Source: Clostridiales bacterium
GTDB lineage: Bacteria > Bacillota > Clostridia > Christensenellales > CAG-138
DNA length: 64,000 nucleotides
Assembly: GCA_019416935.1 (NCBI GenBank)
Contig: DXWI01000002.1
Span: 1-64,000 of the forward strand
Direction: 5' to 3'
Shown here: positions 14,891 through 22,829 of the stretch, piece after piece
How positions within the stretch are numbered: position 1 is the first letter of the stretch
How the letters are laid out: each line of letters opens with the position of its first letter
The notes under the pieces: model-generated
Databases searched by the model: none
What the model was told of the DNA's origin: nothing
The model's input: only the letters and a program-made list of their open reading frames with translations
Program-made: the position numbers and the translations under genes

Positions 14891-16234
14891 ATGTTCAAGC
14901 AATGGATCAACGATACGCTGGACGACCAGATCCGCGACCTGCAGACGCTCGTGCGCATTCCGAGCGTGAGCCGCGGCGAGCCGAGGGACGGCATGCCGCT
15001 CGGTGAGAACGTGCACCGCGCGCTCACAGAGGCGCTTTCACTCGCCAACCGGCTGGGCTTTCCCAATACGCGCTCGCTGGACGGGCTGTGCGGCATCGTC
15101 GATTACGGCGAGGGCGAGGAACTGCTCTGCGTGATGGCGCATCTCGACGTCGTGCCCGCCGGCACGGGCTGGGACGGCGACCCGTTCTCGGGCGAGCTGC
15201 GGGACGGCCGCGTGTTCGGCCGCGGAACGCTCGATGACAAGGGCGCAGCGGTTTCCGCGCTGTATGCGCTTGCGGCGGTCAAGGCTGCCGGCGTCCCCAT
15301 GAAACGCCGCGTGCGCATTCTGCTCGGCTGTGACGAAGAGGTCGGCTGGAAGTGCATCGACCGCTATCTCGAAACCGAAGAAGAGCCCACGCTCGCCTTT
15401 ACGCCGGACGCGGACTATCCGCTCGTACATTCCGAAATGGGCATCTGTCATGTGACCTATACGCTGCCCGGGCCCATTCACGGGCTGACGATCGACTGCG
15501 GCACCGCGTCGAACGTCATCCCCGGGGAGGCCGAGGCGTCCCTCGGCCGCGACGCCGTTCCCTGTGCCGCGCCCGAGGGCATGGAGGCCGTGTTCAATGG
15601 CGGCGTCATCCGCGTGAAGGGATTCGGCGGCCATGCGGCAAGCCCGGAGCTTGCGCAAAACGCCATGCAGGGGCTTTTGCAGGTGCTCACGGAACAACCG
15701 CTCGGCGCCGAGGCCTTTGCGCTCGTCTCGTCGCTGAACGCACTGCTCGACTTTGATCGGCACGGCGAAGGCTTTGGCCTTGACGTGACCGACGCTTCCG
15801 GCACGCTCACGCTCGTCCCATCCATGCTGCATGTGGGGGAGGACGGCGTTTCGCTGACGCTGGACTGCCGGTTCCCGTTCGCCGTGACGCCCGAGCACCT
15901 GCTTGCAGCGCTCGACGCCTCGTTCAACGCCATCGGCTTTGAGCGCGCGGATACGGAGGTCAAGGCCGGCCATTTTATCGACCCGAACAGCGAGCTGGTG
16001 CAGACGCTGCTGTCCGTCTATGAGCGTCACGTCGGGCATCGGTCCGCGCCGCTGTCCATCGGCGGCGGTACCTATGCGCGCGGCTTCAAAAACGCCGTTG
16101 CGTTCGGCGTGATCCGCGAGGGCGAGGACAGCTGCTGCCATATGCCGAACGAATCCATCGGCGTCGAGGATATCCGGTTCAACACAAACGTCATGGCCGA
16201 GGCCATCGCGCTGCTCGCTGGCGCGAAATCCTGA
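14891..16234 (+). CDS. pepV: M20 family dipeptidase, PepV-like
   Basis: A 447-residue zinc aminopeptidase-type enzyme expected to cleave dipeptides in the cytoplasm. The first metal ligand is in MAHLDVVPAGTGW near residue 82, the bridging Asp in GRGTLDDKGA near 113, the catalytic Glu pair in LLGCDEEVGWKC near 148, and the C-terminal His region in GGGTYARGFKNAVAFG near 395. This layout and length match the PepV/Xaa-His dipeptidase branch of M20. The ATG at 14891 is preceded by AGGAGG at 7 bases. It lies directly behind the YitT-type gene. Confidence 0.9.
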   Translation: MFKQWINDTLDDQIRDLQTLVRIPSVSRGEPRDGMPLGENVHRALTEALSLANRLGFPNTRSLDGLCGIVDYGEGEELLCVMAHLDVVPAGTGWDGDPFSGELRDGRVFGRGTLDDKGAAVSALYALAAVKAAGVPMKRRVRILLGCDEEVGWKCIDRYLETEEEPTLAFTPDADYPLVHSEMGICHVTYTLPGPIHGLTIDCGTASNVIPGEAEASLGRDAVPCAAPEGMEAVFNGGVIRVKGFGGHAASPELAQNAMQGLLQVLTEQPLGAEAFALVSSLNALLDFDRHGEGFGLDVTDASGTLTLVPSMLHVGEDGVSLTLDCRFPFAVTPEHLLAALDASFNAIGFERADTEVKAGHFIDPNSELVQTLLSVYERHVGHRSAPLSIGGGTYARGFKNAVAFGVIREGEDSCCHMPNESIGVEDIRFNTNVMAEAIALLAGAKS

Positions 16235-16264
16235 AAAATGTGTGCATTTACTGGGAAAAACCGC

Positions 16265-16293
16265 TTGCACGGGCCTGTCCGGTGTGCTATACT
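16265..16293 (+). promoter_or_regulatory. Promoter of rpsF-ssb-rpsR
   Basis: TTGCAC (16265-16270) and TATACT (16288-16293) with a 17-base spacer, 68 bases before the rpsF ATG. Confidence 0.75.
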
Positions 16294-16311
16294 TTGAAAG
16301 CTAACGTCCTT

Positions 16312-16336
16312 CTTGCTCCGCTAAGCAAGGCGGGGC
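16312..16336 (+). promoter_or_regulatory. Leader hairpin before rpsF, possible S6:S18 binding site
   Basis: Two mutually exclusive hairpins can form: CTTGCT (16312-16317) with AGCAAG (16324-16329), which puts the trinucleotide CCG in the loop, or GCTCCGC (16315-16321) with GCGGGGC (16330-16336). Known S6:S18 autoregulatory leaders present a conserved CCG in an unpaired position. The match here is suggestive only. Confidence 0.35.
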
Positions 16337-16361
16337 CAAAAGACCATAAGGAGGTGAAAGA

Positions 16362-16649
16362 ATGAATCAATACGAAGCTCTGTACATCATCGTTCCCGAG
16401 ATCGATGAGGAAACCAACAAGGCCACCATCGAAAAGTTTAAGGGGATCGTCGAGTCCAACGCGGGCGAAATCGTCAGCGTGGATGAGTGGGGCAAGCGCC
16501 GTCTGGCGTACGCCATCGACTACAAGACCGAGGGCTATTACGTTTTGATGTCGTTCAACAGTGCGCCTGAATTCCCCGCGGAACTCGAGCGTAACTTCAA
16601 GAACGACGAGCGTATCATGCGGTACATGGTTACCCGCAAGGAAGCCTGA
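16362..16649 (+). CDS. rpsF: 30S ribosomal protein S6
   Basis: A 95-residue protein starting MNQYEALYIIVPEID with the S6 signature blocks VDEWGKRRLAYAIDYKTEGYY near residues 46-66 and the C-terminal ERIMRYMVTRKEA. S6 pairs with S18 on the 30S platform, and the three genes rpsF-ssb-rpsR are kept together in most bacteria. A perfect AAGGAGGTGA site precedes the ATG. Length is typical. Confidence 0.96.
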   Translation: MNQYEALYIIVPEIDEETNKATIEKFKGIVESNAGEIVSVDEWGKRRLAYAIDYKTEGYYVLMSFNSAPEFPAELERNFKNDERIMRYMVTRKEA

Positions 16650-16681
16650 ACAACCAAAACGGAAAGGATGGTTAAGACAGC

Positions 16682-17092
16682 ATGAATAAGATTATGCTGA
16701 TCGGCAATCTGACGCGCGATCCTGAGATGCGTTCCACGCCCAACGGCGTAACGGTCTGCTCCTTCACCATCGCCGTGAACCGCCGTTTCGCCCAGCAGGG
16801 CGGCGAAAAGCAGACCGACTTCTTCCGCATCAACGCATGGCGCCAGCTTGGCGAAACATGCGCGCGCTATCTGGCAAAGGGGCGCAAGGTTGCGGTGGTC
16901 GGCGAGCTGCAGGCCCGCACCTATCAGGGTTCGGACGGCACAACCCGCATGTCGCTCGACGTGTCGGCCGACGAGGTTGAGTTCCTCACCCCGCGCGGAC
17001 AGGACGAGGGCGGTTCCGCCCCGCGTCAGACCGCCGCGCCGCAGGATCTGGCCGGTTTCACCGACATTCAGTCCGACGACATTCCCTTTTAA
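16682..17092 (+). CDS. ssb: Single-stranded DNA-binding protein
   Basis: A 136-residue SSB with an OB fold (MNKIMLIGNLTRDPEMR to about residue 105), a short glycine/glutamine-poor linker and the acidic C-terminal tip DDIPF that recruits partner proteins. It protects single-stranded DNA during replication and repair. It sits between rpsF and rpsR, the conserved arrangement. A GGAAAGGA site lies before the ATG. Confidence 0.96.
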   Translation: MNKIMLIGNLTRDPEMRSTPNGVTVCSFTIAVNRRFAQQGGEKQTDFFRINAWRQLGETCARYLAKGRKVAVVGELQARTYQGSDGTTRMSLDVSADEVEFLTPRGQDEGGSAPRQTAAPQDLAGFTDIQSDDIPF

Positions 17093-17117
17093 TTTCGAGT
17101 AATAGGAGGCTTGCACC

Positions 17118-17360
17118 ATGGAAGAGAGAAAAATGCGTCCCCGTCCGAGACGGAGCCGCCGCAAGGTCTGCAAGTTCTGCGTGGATAAGGCGACGAGCAT
17201 TGATTACAAGGATGTCCGCACCCTTGAGAAGTTCGTTACCGAGCGCGGCAAGATCATGCCCCGCCGCATGAGCGGCGTCTGCGCCAAGCATCAGCGCGAT
17301 CTGGCCATCGCCATCAAGCGCGCGCGCATCGTGGCCCTGCTGCCCTACGTTGCAGACTGA
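17118..17360 (+). CDS. rpsR: 30S ribosomal protein S18
   Basis: An 80-residue basic protein with KVCKFCVDKATSIDYKD and the core GKIMPRRMSGVCAKHQRDL, which define S18. The CxxC plus distal Cys/His residues indicate the zinc-binding form. ATAGGAGG precedes the ATG. Last gene of the rpsF operon, followed by a terminator. Confidence 0.96.
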   Translation: MEERKMRPRPRRSRRKVCKFCVDKATSIDYKDVRTLEKFVTERGKIMPRRMSGVCAKHQRDLAIAIKRARIVALLPYVAD

Positions 17361-17401
17361 CACACCGCAACAGCACTGAAACCCATATAAGGATCGTTGG
17401 C

Positions 17402-17434
17402 ACGGCTTTCGCAAGTTTGCGAGAGCCGTTTTTT
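17402..17434 (+). terminator. Terminator of rpsF-ssb-rpsR
   Basis: ACGGCTTTCGCAA (17402-17414) pairs with TTTGCGAGAGCCGT in an almost perfect stem with a very small loop and is followed by TTTTTT. Confidence 0.85.
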
Positions 17435-17498
17435 GCTGCAAATTTTCTCTGCCGCATACGGCTGCTGCAAAAAGGATCGGCGAAATTGATATTCTGTG

Positions 17499-17526
17499 TT
17501 GCATTTTCTTACTTTTGTGTTACAAT
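17499..17526 (+). promoter_or_regulatory. Promoter of the pyrR operon
   Basis: TTGCAT (17499-17504), 16-base spacer, TACAAT (17521-17526). The predicted start near 17533 gives a leader of about 155 bases before pyrR. Confidence 0.65.
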
Positions 17527-17532
17527 AGTATC

Positions 17533-17665
17533 CGGAAATGGTTCGTATCGAGAATGCGAACATCCTTTAAGTACGGTACAGCGATGCCGGCAAGGACAGC
17601 GGAGAACCCGTAGGATCGGGTTGATTTCGGTGATTTGCGTCGTGCATCAGACACGGCGCTTTTTT
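17533..17665 (+). promoter_or_regulatory. Transcription attenuator leader, probably PyrR-controlled
   Basis: The leader can form GTTCGTAT/ATGCGAAC (17543-17563 region), AACCCG/CGGGTT (near 17605-17622) and finally an intrinsic terminator: GCGTCGTG (17637-17644) with CACGGCGC (17652-17659) followed by six T residues, ending 22 bases before the pyrR ATG. In Bacillus the pyrR-pyrP region is controlled by PyrR binding such leaders with UMP. The canonical PyrR loop sequence is not clearly recognisable here, so the ligand is inferred from the genes behind it. Confidence 0.55.
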
Positions 17666-17687
17666 GTTGGGAAAGGAGAAAACCGCT

Positions 17688-18224
17688 ATGGCTGTCTACA
17701 AAGCAACCCTGCTCGATGAAGCGGCAGTCGGCCGCGCGCTCAGGCGCATTTCCCATGAGATCGTCGAAAAAAACGGCGGCTGCGAGGATCTGTGCATCAT
17801 CGGCATCAAACGCCGCGGCGTTCCGCTTGCCGAAACCATCGCCGCCAACATTGAGATGATCGAGGGTGTCAAAATTCCGGTCGGCACGCTCGATATCACC
17901 TTCTACCGCGACGACCTGACGGAGATCAGCCCGGATCCCGTGCTGCATGCGCAGAACATCCCCTTCGATCTGACGGGCAGGCGGGTTGTTCTCGTGGATG
18001 ACGTGCTGTATACCGGCCGCACCGTCCGCGCCGCGCTCGAGGCGCTGCCGAAGTTCGGCCGCGCCGCCCGGATTCAGCTCGCCGTGCTCATCGACCGCGG
18101 GCACCGCGAATTGCCCATCCGCGGCGATTACGTCGGGAAAAACGTACCCACCGCAAAGGCCGAGCATATCTCGGTCAAGCTGCCGCCCTATGACCCCATC
18201 ACGGCGGTGGAACTCCACGGGTGA
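17688..18224 (+). CDS. pyrR: PyrR: pyrimidine operon attenuation regulator / uracil phosphoribosyltransferase
   Basis: A 178-residue type I phosphoribosyltransferase. The PRPP-binding loop VVLVDDVLYTGRTVRAAL is near residues 99-116, and IKRRGVPLA and RGHRELPIRGDYVGKNVPT match PyrR rather than Upp or PyrE. PyrR senses UMP/PRPP and promotes termination in pyr leaders; it also has weak UPRTase activity. The ATG at 17688 follows AAAGGAG. A leader ending in an intrinsic terminator lies immediately upstream, and a uracil permease follows, the classic pyrR-pyrP pair. Confidence 0.93.
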   Translation: MAVYKATLLDEAAVGRALRRISHEIVEKNGGCEDLCIIGIKRRGVPLAETIAANIEMIEGVKIPVGTLDITFYRDDLTEISPDPVLHAQNIPFDLTGRRVVLVDDVLYTGRTVRAALEALPKFGRAARIQLAVLIDRGHRELPIRGDYVGKNVPTAKAEHISVKLPPYDPITAVELHG

Positions 18225-18306
18225 TCCGGCCCGGGCAAAAGTGCCCCGGCGCCGCACCGATAAATATTAATTTGCACCAGTGCGTGCAAGATATGGAGGA
18301 GCAAAC

Positions 18307-19686
18307 ATGAAACTCATCTACAACGTGGAAGACAAGCCGAAGTTTGGCCAGCTGGTCGTCTTCGCAATCCAGCAGCTGCTTGCCATCATGGCGGCAACGC
18401 TCGTTGTGCCGCTCATCATCAACGGCAACGCCGGCCTCTCCGGCGCGGACGCCATGGACACCGCTGCCGCGCTGTTCGGCGCGGGCGTCGGCACGCTCGT
18501 CTACGTTCTCTTTACAAAGAAAAAGAGCCCCGTTTTCCTCGGCTCATCCTTCGCCTTCATCGGCTCCATGACCGCCGCATTTGCCGGCGCGACCAGCATC
18601 GCCATCGGGTATCTCGGCCTCATCATCGGCGCGGCGCTGGCGGGTCTGGTGTATGTCATCATCGCGCTCATCGTGCGGCTGGTCGGCGTCAACTGGATCA
18701 ACCGGCTCATGCCCGCCGTCGTCATCGGGCCCACGGTCGCCATCATCGGCCTGTCCCTTGCCGGCAACGCCATTCAGGATCTGCAGACGGCCAACGCCGG
18801 CGGCTCGTACCTGATCGCGATTCTCTGCGGTCTTGTCACGCTCATCACCGTCACCCTTTGCTCGACCTACGGCAGGAAGGGCGCGCGCCTGATCCCGTTC
18901 ATCATCGGCATTCTCGCCGGCTACTGCATTGCGGCGATCTTCACCGCGATCGGCAATGCGACCGGCGTCGACGCGCTCAAGATCAGCAACTTCAGTTCGC
19001 TCACCGCGCTGGTTGCAAACGGCGTAAGCGTCTCCACCTTCTTCACCGTTCCTTCCTTCACCTTCCTTACCGCGTTCGGCGGCTTCGACGGGATCACCTG
19101 GGGCTATGTCGGCACGATCGCCATGGCCTATGTGCCGGTTGCGTTCGTAGTGTTTGCGGAGCATATCGCGGATCACAAGAACATCTCTTCGATCATCGGC
19201 AGGGATCTGCTCGAGAATCCCGGCCTCTCCCGTACGCTGCTCGGCGACGGCGTAGGCTCCATGGTCGGCGCGGCTTTCGGCGGCTGCCCGAATACCACCT
19301 ACGGCGAGTCGGTTGCCTGCGTGGCCATCACGCGCAACGCCTCCGTTGCAACGATCATCGCCGCAGCCATCGGCGCGATCATCATCTCGTTCCTGTCCCC
19401 GTTTGTGGCGTTCGTCAACTCCATCCCCTCCTGCGTGATGGGCGGCGTTTGCATGGCGCTGTACGGCTTTATCGCAGTCAGCGGTCTCAAAATGATGCAG
19501 AACGTGGATCTCAATCAGAACAAAAACCTCTTCGTTGCCTCCACGATTCTTGTCGCCGGCATCGGCGGTCTGGCGCTCACCTTCGGCCAGATCACGATCA
19601 CCAACATCGCAACGGCGCTCATCCTCGGCATCCTCGTCAACCTGATCCTGTCCCGTCGGGACAAGCAGCAGAACGACGAGATCTGA
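18307..19686 (+). CDS. uraA: Uracil permease, NCS2 family
   Basis: A 459-residue membrane transporter with about 12-14 hydrophobic segments. KPKFGQLVVFAIQQLLAIM at the N-terminus and GGCPNTTYGESVACVAITR in the middle (near residue 320) are typical of bacterial uracil:proton symporters (UraA/PyrP). It imports uracil for salvage. The ATG at 18307 follows GGAGGA; the reading frame is open upstream, but without a ribosome site. It is 82 bases after pyrR and should share its attenuation control. Confidence 0.92.
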   Translation: MKLIYNVEDKPKFGQLVVFAIQQLLAIMAATLVVPLIINGNAGLSGADAMDTAAALFGAGVGTLVYVLFTKKKSPVFLGSSFAFIGSMTAAFAGATSIAIGYLGLIIGAALAGLVYVIIALIVRLVGVNWINRLMPAVVIGPTVAIIGLSLAGNAIQDLQTANAGGSYLIAILCGLVTLITVTLCSTYGRKGARLIPFIIGILAGYCIAAIFTAIGNATGVDALKISNFSSLTALVANGVSVSTFFTVPSFTFLTAFGGFDGITWGYVGTIAMAYVPVAFVVFAEHIADHKNISSIIGRDLLENPGLSRTLLGDGVGSMVGAAFGGCPNTTYGESVACVAITRNASVATIIAAAIGAIIISFLSPFVAFVNSIPSCVMGGVCMALYGFIAVSGLKMMQNVDLNQNKNLFVASTILVAGIGGLALTFGQITITNIATALILGILVNLILSRRDKQQNDEI

Positions 19687-19717
19687 AGGCGTATCCGAAC
19701 CAATGCTTTCCCCAAAT

Positions 19718-19749
19718 GGAGGGCATACCGCCAAGGCGGTATGCCCTCC
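19718..19749 (+). terminator. Perfect 15-base hairpin after uraA
   Basis: GGAGGGCATACCGCC (19718-19732) and its exact complement (19735-19749) enclose only AA. No T-run follows directly, so termination may be imperfect. It abuts copy B of the dispersed repeat, as similar hairpins do at copies A and C. Confidence 0.65.
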
Positions 19750-19756
19750 GTAAATC

Positions 19757-19956
19757 GTCAAAGACTCTGTTTTTTGACGGGGCACCTGCTGCGGCCGGCG
19801 TTCTCTTACAGGTTTGACATTGCAAACCACTTCCGAATCCGCAAGCGGATTCAGCGCAAGGCGCCAAAACTGCTGCAGATGCCGCCGGTTTTGACAGATT
19901 GGTTGGTTCCTCCCGCATGATTTCTGTGTGCGAACCAACAGAGCGGCTCGCACACA
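19757..19956. repeat. Dispersed structured repeat, copy B
   Basis: This fills most of the 419-base gap between uraA and the convergent minus-strand gene. It shares ACTCTGTTTTTTGACGGG with copy A, then GGTTTG/CAAACC (19811-19816/19823-19828), a CCAAAAC...GTTTTGAC stem, GGTTCCTCCCGCATGA and a terminal GTGCGAACC...GGCTCGCAC hairpin (19928-19953). Unlike copy A it has an additional small hairpin GAATCCGC-AA-GCGGATTC. Stem sequences differ from copy A but base pairing is mostly kept. The rest of the gap (19957-20060) shows nothing else I can name. Confidence 0.75.
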
Positions 19957-20060
19957 GCTTTTGAGGCCGTCTGCGCCGAAATCAGCCGCCCCGCCGACCG
20001 CAGCAGCGGAACAACGATTACAATCCGCCAAAGTATGCGCCGCTGTACAAACGGCATAAC

Positions 20061-20091
20061 AAAAACCACCCCGCGTATGCACAGGGTGGTT
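20061..20091 (-). terminator. Terminator of the peptidoglycan-binding protein gene
   Basis: On the minus strand AACCACCC pairs with GGGTGGTT (within 20064-20091) and is followed by TTTTTG, 15 bases after the stop codon. Confidence 0.8.
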
Positions 20092-20105
20092 CAGCTTGTT
20101 TGTCG

Positions 20106-20984
20106 TTACGGCTGCGGCGAGGTGGTGGACGCCGCGCCGGCGTCCGGACTGGTCGTTGCAGGCGACTGCGTCGGCGTGGCGGTCGGGCTGTTCGCGCCGA
20201 TGGCCGCGTCGGTGTAGATCAGGTTCAGCGTATCCCTGCCGGCAATGCCGTCCGGCTTGAGCGCATTGGCGCTCTGGAATTTCTGCACGGCCAGCACCGT
20301 GGAGTCGCCGTATTTTCCGGTCGTCGCTCCGGTCATGTAATTCAACTCAATCAACCGCTCCTGCAGCGCGGTAATCATATCGCTGAACAGATACGGGTCG
20401 CTGCCGCGGCTGAGCATGACCGGCTTCGCGTTTTCACTCATCAGCAGGTCGTATGTCGCCTCTCCTACACAGCCGTCCAGCTCGATCTCGTTGACCGCCT
20501 GAAACATCTGAACGGCCTTCTTCGTTGCCGGTCCATACGTCGTCGTGACCTGCGCAACGCCGTCAACCACAGGCGTTTCCATATAGCCCAGCGCAATGAG
20601 CCTCGTCTGGATATCGGCAACGATGTCCGCCTGCGCGTTCAACTGCAAAAACCAGCCGTTCGTTCCCTGCGTTCCAACGCCGGTGAGCGGGTGCTGCGTA
20701 GGCGTTGGCTCCGGCGTCGGCTCCGGGGTGAACGGCGGCAGCGTCGGCGTGCTGCTGATCCCCGGCGTTATGGAGCTTTCCGGCTTGTTCGCCTCCTGCG
20801 CATCGCCGCGCGGCAGCAGTACCACGAGCAGGATGACCGTGATCAGTACGATGGCGATCGAGCCGCCGATGACGAGCAGCGTCTGCGCCGGAAGTTCGGC
20901 CATATGACGCATGAACGCACGCAGGCGGCGTACAAATTTACTGCGTTTTTTGCGCTTTCTGGGTCTGTATTCCACATCTTCCAT
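20106..20984 (-). CDS. Membrane-anchored protein with two peptidoglycan-binding domains
   Basis: A 292-residue protein. A very basic N-terminus (RPRKRKKRSKFVRRLR) precedes one membrane segment at about residues 35-58, giving cytoplasm-in, exterior-out topology. A Pro/Thr-rich stalk (about 68-98) leads to two PG_binding_1-type repeats, near 118-170 (IQTRLIALGYMETPVVDGV) and 195-250 (LQERLIELNYMTGATTGKYG), and another low-complexity tail. Such repeats usually attach proteins to the cell wall or organise spore-cortex or division enzymes; no catalytic domain is visible. An AAGGGGGAG site precedes the ATG. Monocistronic. Confidence 0.8.
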   Translation of the reverse strand: MEDVEYRPRKRKKRSKFVRRLRAFMRHMAELPAQTLLVIGGSIAIVLITVILLVVLLPRGDAQEANKPESSITPGISSTPTLPPFTPEPTPEPTPTQHPLTGVGTQGTNGWFLQLNAQADIVADIQTRLIALGYMETPVVDGVAQVTTTYGPATKKAVQMFQAVNEIELDGCVGEATYDLLMSENAKPVMLSRGSDPYLFSDMITALQERLIELNYMTGATTGKYGDSTVLAVQKFQSANALKPDGIAGRDTLNLIYTDAAIGANSPTATPTQSPATTSPDAGAASTTSPQP

Positions 20985-21261
20985 ATTTTGTCTCCCCCTT
21001 TAAGGTCGATTTACCCTATGTTCCATCCAAAAAGCAGTCGCCTGAAACAGCAATGCCGGCAGTGATACGATGCACAGCGGCACAGGGCTCTTTCATCCAA
21101 GGCCAGTCTATCAAGAATAATGCAGGAATTCTTACAGCAATTTGTAAAGAAATTATGGATAAAGTGTAAATGTTGTGGTGGTTTGGCCAAAATCGTGCTA
21201 TATATAGATTTGTTGTCGCATGATTCGCGTATTTTTTGCGTTTTTTGAAAGGAACTCCTGC

Positions 21262-21795
21262 ATGAAGCATCTGTTTTTCTACGGCCCCAGCGGAGCGGGC
21301 AAGAGCTTTGCCCTGCAGCGCGCGCTGCACGACTGCCACAGGGGCCGCGTAGCCGGCTTTTGCACGCACAAGTCGAAAGACGGCGGCGTGTATTTGCGTG
21401 CCGCGGACTCGCCCGCGTTGGAGGACGACGACCGGCTCGTTGCGCGCGTTTCCCCCCTCCCGCCAAGGGCGGATGCGGCGCGCTTCGATGCGCTTGGGAC
21501 GGCGCTGCTGTCCGCCGTCCGGCCGGGCGATCTGGTGCTGATGGATGAGATCGGCTTTCTGGAGCGCGACGCGGTGCTGTTTTCGGATCGGATCCTGCGG
21601 CTGCTCGACCGAACCGACATCCGAATTCTGGGCGTTTGCCGCGGGCCGGGGCCGCGCGATACGCCGCTGCTCGCTGCCGTGCGCACGCATCCGAACGTCA
21701 CGCTCGCGCCAGTGGCGGTGGAAAGCCGCGACGCGGCGTATGCGCTCTGCTGCGCGTTTTTGAACGAAACTGCGTCTGCACAAAACGAAGATTGA
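21262..21795 (+). CDS. P-loop NTPase of the THEP1/nucleoside-triphosphatase type
   Basis: A 177-residue ATPase/GTPase: Walker A GPSGAGKS at residues 7-14 and Walker B DLVLMDEIGFLE near 90-101, followed by an ILGVCRG segment. The Asp-Glu-Ile-Gly form of Walker B and small size fit the NTPase (THEP1) family, which hydrolyses nucleoside triphosphates and whose cellular role is unclear. I start at the ATG at 21262, which follows GAAAGGA, placing the P-loop at the very N-terminus as usual. The next gene begins 14 bases downstream, so the two form an operon. Confidence 0.75.
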   Translation: MKHLFFYGPSGAGKSFALQRALHDCHRGRVAGFCTHKSKDGGVYLRAADSPALEDDDRLVARVSPLPPRADAARFDALGTALLSAVRPGDLVLMDEIGFLERDAVLFSDRILRLLDRTDIRILGVCRGPGPRDTPLLAAVRTHPNVTLAPVAVESRDAAYALCCAFLNETASAQNED

Positions 21796-21809
21796 GAGGA
21801 ACAGTAACC

Positions 21810-22712
21810 ATGACCACAGATGCCTTTCAGGCGCTCGTCGACAGCGGCGTCGTGCTGCTCGACGGCGCAACCGGTTCCAATCTCCGAAAGGCCGGTATGC
21901 CGGTCGGCGTTTCCGGTGAGCTGTGGGCGCTCGAGCACCCAGAGCCGGTGCTTGCGTTGCAGCGCGCCTATGTGCGTGCCGGCAGCCGCATTCTCTTTGC
22001 GCCGACCTTCACGGCAAACCGCGCCGGCCTTGCGCTGCACGGGCTGGAAGAGCGGCTCGAGGAGCTGAATACCGGCCTTGTCGCGCTCTCAAAGCGCGCC
22101 GCCGCCGACAGCGCCGGCACCCCCGTCTACGTCGCAGGTGACGTCACGACCACCGGCCGGTCGCCGGGAGCGCTGTCCTATGAGGCGCTGTTCGATATTT
22201 ATGCGGAACAGATCGGCGTGCTCGCAGCCGCCGGCGCCGACCTGATCGTCATTGAAACGATGATGGGGATCGACGAAACGGCCGCGGCGCTGGACGCGGC
22301 GCACGCCGTGTGCGATCTGCCCGTCATGTGCTCGTTCTCCGTTGAATCGGACGGCGGCCTGCTGTTCGGCGGTTCCATCACGGACGCGGTGGAGGTGTTG
22401 CAGGAGATGGGCGCATCGGCCGTCGGCGTCAACTGCTCCGCCGGGCCGGATCAGCTCGAGGCGGTCGTCCGCGCCATGTGCGGCGTGTCGTGCATACCCG
22501 TGATCGTCAAACCAAACGCCGGTATGCCAATGATGGATGAGCGTGGCATCGCGCATTACAGCATGACGCCGGAGCGCTTCGTTTCGGCCATGCAGCGGCT
22601 GATCGCGTGCGGCGCTTCCATCGTCGGCGGCTGCTGTGGCACCGACCCTTCCTATATTCGTGCGCTCGCCGCGGCGCTGCATCGGCTCCCGTCGTTCACA
22701 AAGGAGCAATAA
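21810..22712 (+). CDS. Homocysteine S-methyltransferase family protein
   Basis: A 300-residue protein matching the Hcy-binding domain: LLDGATGSNLRKAGMP at the N-terminus, GVNCSAGPD near residue 208 and GGCCGTDPSYIRAL near 270. The single Cys of GVNC and the Cys pair of GGCC are the zinc ligands that activate homocysteine. It corresponds to the N-terminal module of MetH or to stand-alone enzymes such as MmuM. The methyl donor cannot be read here; no B12-binding or pterin domain gene is adjacent. ATG follows GAGAGGA. Operon with the upstream NTPase. Confidence 0.85.
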   Translation: MTTDAFQALVDSGVVLLDGATGSNLRKAGMPVGVSGELWALEHPEPVLALQRAYVRAGSRILFAPTFTANRAGLALHGLEERLEELNTGLVALSKRAAADSAGTPVYVAGDVTTTGRSPGALSYEALFDIYAEQIGVLAAAGADLIVIETMMGIDETAAALDAAHAVCDLPVMCSFSVESDGGLLFGGSITDAVEVLQEMGASAVGVNCSAGPDQLEAVVRAMCGVSCIPVIVKPNAGMPMMDERGIAHYSMTPERFVSAMQRLIACGASIVGGCCGTDPSYIRALAAALHRLPSFTKEQ

Positions 22713-22788
22713 AGCAGGCGGCGCTGAAGCGGGGAATTCCCCGTCTCAGCGTACAAGGTTGCTGCGGCTGCGCCGCTGCAAACAAAAG

Positions 22789-22812
22789 CCCCGGCGTCCG
22801 AGGACGCCGGGG
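22789..22812. terminator. Bidirectional terminator between the methyltransferase gene and deoC
   Basis: CCCCGGCGTCC (22789-22799) pairs perfectly with 22802-22812 with a two-base loop. On the minus strand it is followed by CTTTTG, serving deoC; on the plus strand by TTCTCT. Confidence 0.75.
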
Positions 22813-22829
22813 TTCTCTGTCTGTTGTAC

